A stretch of DNA of 64,000 nucleotides from Hyphomicrobiales bacterium (lineage in GTDB: Bacteria > Pseudomonadota > Alphaproteobacteria > Rhizobiales > Rhizobiaceae), in NCBI GenBank assembly GCA_900467185.1, contig UBPA01000003.1, positions 985,753-1,049,752 on the forward strand, written 5' to 3'. Positions 62,899 through 64,000 of this stretch are shown here, piece by piece (positions within the stretch are counted from its first letter, which is position 1; every line of letters begins with the position of its first letter). Position numbers and translations under genes: made by a program. Under the pieces are notes generated by a model. It saw only the letters and a list, made by a program, of their open reading frames with translations, did not search any database and was not told the DNA's origin.

Positions 62899-63788
62899 GA
62901 CCTCCATCGCGCCTTCGCGGAGATTCCGGCTATATCCTCATCTCGGTGCTCGCGGTCGTCGCCCTGCTATCGGGCCTCGTCGCCGCACTTCTTCTGCTCG
63001 GACGCGCGGCGACGGACAGCGCGCATCTGGCAAGCCGCGATCTTCGGCAGGACGCGCTTCTCCAGTCCGCCGTGGCGCTCGCCGGCTATCAACTCTTCAT
63101 TCTGAAACGCCCGCTGGAGACGATCGACGGTCAGCACTTGCGCCTCGATGCGGGCGTCGTCACACTCCGGGTGACCTCCGATGCCGGAAACGTCGATCTT
63201 AACGGTTCCGGCAGGGAACTGCTGGCCGCGGCCTACCAGGCCTCGGGATCGACCACCATGCGCCCGGAGGTGTTCGCGGCGCGGATCATCGCGTGGCGAG
63301 AGCCCGAAAACCCGCCGCAAGCGGGCCGCGCCGACACAGCTGGCGACAATTCGCCCGGCCAGCAGGCAAGACATGGTCCATTCCGAACCCTTGACGATCT
63401 GGCCTTCGTCCCAGGTCTGGCAGCAGACGACATCGCCCGGCTGCGCCCCTTCCTGACCGTCTTCAACCCGACCGGCCGCCTCTCGGCCTTCTTTGCGCCG
63501 GAGCCTCTCATGGCAGCCATTCCGGGTATCGGCAAAACCACATCTCGGGAGATCGTCACTCTTCGGAGCAAGAGGGCGGCCGAGACCGAGCAGGCCATCG
63601 CCAACCTCGTGCTTGTCGCAGCCTCCCAGATCGACACCAAACCACCGCGAACCTATCGTGTCGTCGTCGATGGTCCATCGGACGGCGACCGCCCTGCGGA
63701 CGGCGTTACCGCAGTGTTGTCCGCAGGCGCCGAGTCCACATCGCCGTACCAAGTGCTCGCGTGGGATGAAGATGCCGCCCGGAGATGA
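62895..63788 (+). CDS. gspK: Minor pseudopilin GspK
   Basis: 297 residues. Leader RLRGDSG, then YILISVLAVVALLSGLVAALL; +5 is Ser, and a lack of Glu at +5 is normal for GspK, the tip pseudopilin. The large domain contains NVDLNGSGRELLAAAY, PFRTLDDLAFVPGL and the helix-hairpin-helix-like AIPGIGKTTSREIV. Last gene of the T2SS plus block. Confidence 0.88.
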   Translation: MRPPSRLRGDSGYILISVLAVVALLSGLVAALLLLGRAATDSAHLASRDLRQDALLQSAVALAGYQLFILKRPLETIDGQHLRLDAGVVTLRVTSDAGNVDLNGSGRELLAAAYQASGSTTMRPEVFAARIIAWREPENPPQAGRADTAGDNSPGQQARHGPFRTLDDLAFVPGLAADDIARLRPFLTVFNPTGRLSAFFAPEPLMAAIPGIGKTTSREIVTLRSKRAAETEQAIANLVLVAASQIDTKPPRTYRVVVDGPSDGDRPADGVTAVLSAGAESTSPYQVLAWDEDAARR

Positions 63789-63914
63789 GGAGCCGCAGCC
63801 ACAACCTTGGCGGCCTACGCTCGCCACCGCCGCGTGAAGGTTTCTCCCCAAGGCATAGATCCGTTTCTCAGCGTTCCCCTGCGATCTCCCGACGGAGGAC
63901 GGCTGCGGGAAACG

Positions 63915-63952
63915 CCAAAACCCCCGCACGCATTTGCGTCGGGGTTTTTTGG
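63915..63952 (+). terminator. Strong intrinsic terminator after gspK
   Basis: A GC-rich stem CCCC(G)...CGGGG with a CGCA/TGCG inner pair is followed by TTTTTT. The mirrored A run on the left means it could stop transcription from both sides. It closes the T2SS operon, 127 bases after the gspK stop. Confidence 0.85.
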
Positions 63953-64000
63953 CATTGCTGTGATGGAATGTCTGTGAGTGACTTGGTTGCGGGGGCAGGA

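Noticed and set aside
1..64000. CRISPR arrays, insertion sequences or toxin-antitoxin pairs
   Set aside because: I found no regular spaced repeats, transposase motifs or paired small toxin-antitoxin genes.

Overview
The window looks like a chromosomal or chromid segment of an alphaproteobacterium in the Rhizobiaceae (Rhizobium/Agrobacterium/Shinella/Ensifer type). The evidence is high GC with strong C/G third-position use, the rhizobial rhaDI / rhaRSTPQUK arrangement, a DUF47-pit phosphate pair with a PHO-box-like repeat, and several small proteins typical of the group. Genes are tightly packed, often with 1-4 base start/stop overlaps. I see no insertion sequence, CRISPR array, prophage or rRNA. 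One tRNA gene, tRNA-Ser(GGA), is present.

Layout. (1) 1-916: two TadE/TadG-like pilus assembly genes, the first cut by the window edge. (2) 1047-12472: nucleoside uptake and salvage. deoB-add-upp run on the plus strand. A BMP-type ABC importer (binding protein, ATPase, two permeases) and cdd-deoC-deoA run on the minus strand, with slyX on the opposite strand inside the operon gap. A retropepsin-like protease gene sits between the two halves, beside a 42-base near-perfect palindrome. (3) 12743-16068: a FhuA-like TonB siderophore receptor with an AraC regulator. (4) 16209-25646: housekeeping and stress genes: msrA, tRNA-Ser with a gene-poor flank, Mn catalase, a degenerate Nudix protein, DUF47-pit, a GGDEF diguanylate cyclase, a Crp/Fnr regulator, an EAL protein and several small proteins. 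(5) 25665-36518: a complete L-rhamnose system: rhaI and rhaD (minus) divergent from rhaR, the ABC importer rhaSTPQ, the mutarotase gene rhaU and the kinase gene rhaK. (6) 36524-46324: a cysteine synthase, a LysE exporter, then an amino-sugar/cell-wall recycling cluster (murQ divergent from a BadF-type kinase, GntR regulator, SIS deaminase and nagA), followed by cutC, a ROK kinase and an amidase. (7) 46511-51009: a CysZ-like membrane protein, an HD-GYP protein, (S)-ureidoglycine aminohydrolase and NhaA. (8) 51040-63788: a type II secretion system in two opposed blocks (C-like, M, L, E on minus; D, O, F, G, H, I, J, K on plus) with a Tat-signal ferritin-like gene in the middle, closed by a strong terminator.

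How it fits together. The deo/cdd/add/upp set with the importer can take up nucleosides and convert them to bases and deoxyribose phosphates that enter central metabolism. The rhamnose and amino-sugar clusters are self-contained catabolic regulons with divergent promoters and candidate operators. The most unusual unit is the T2SS. It has a shortened GspC-like component, an atypical GspH and an embedded Tat-exported ferritin-like protein that is a natural candidate substrate or partner.
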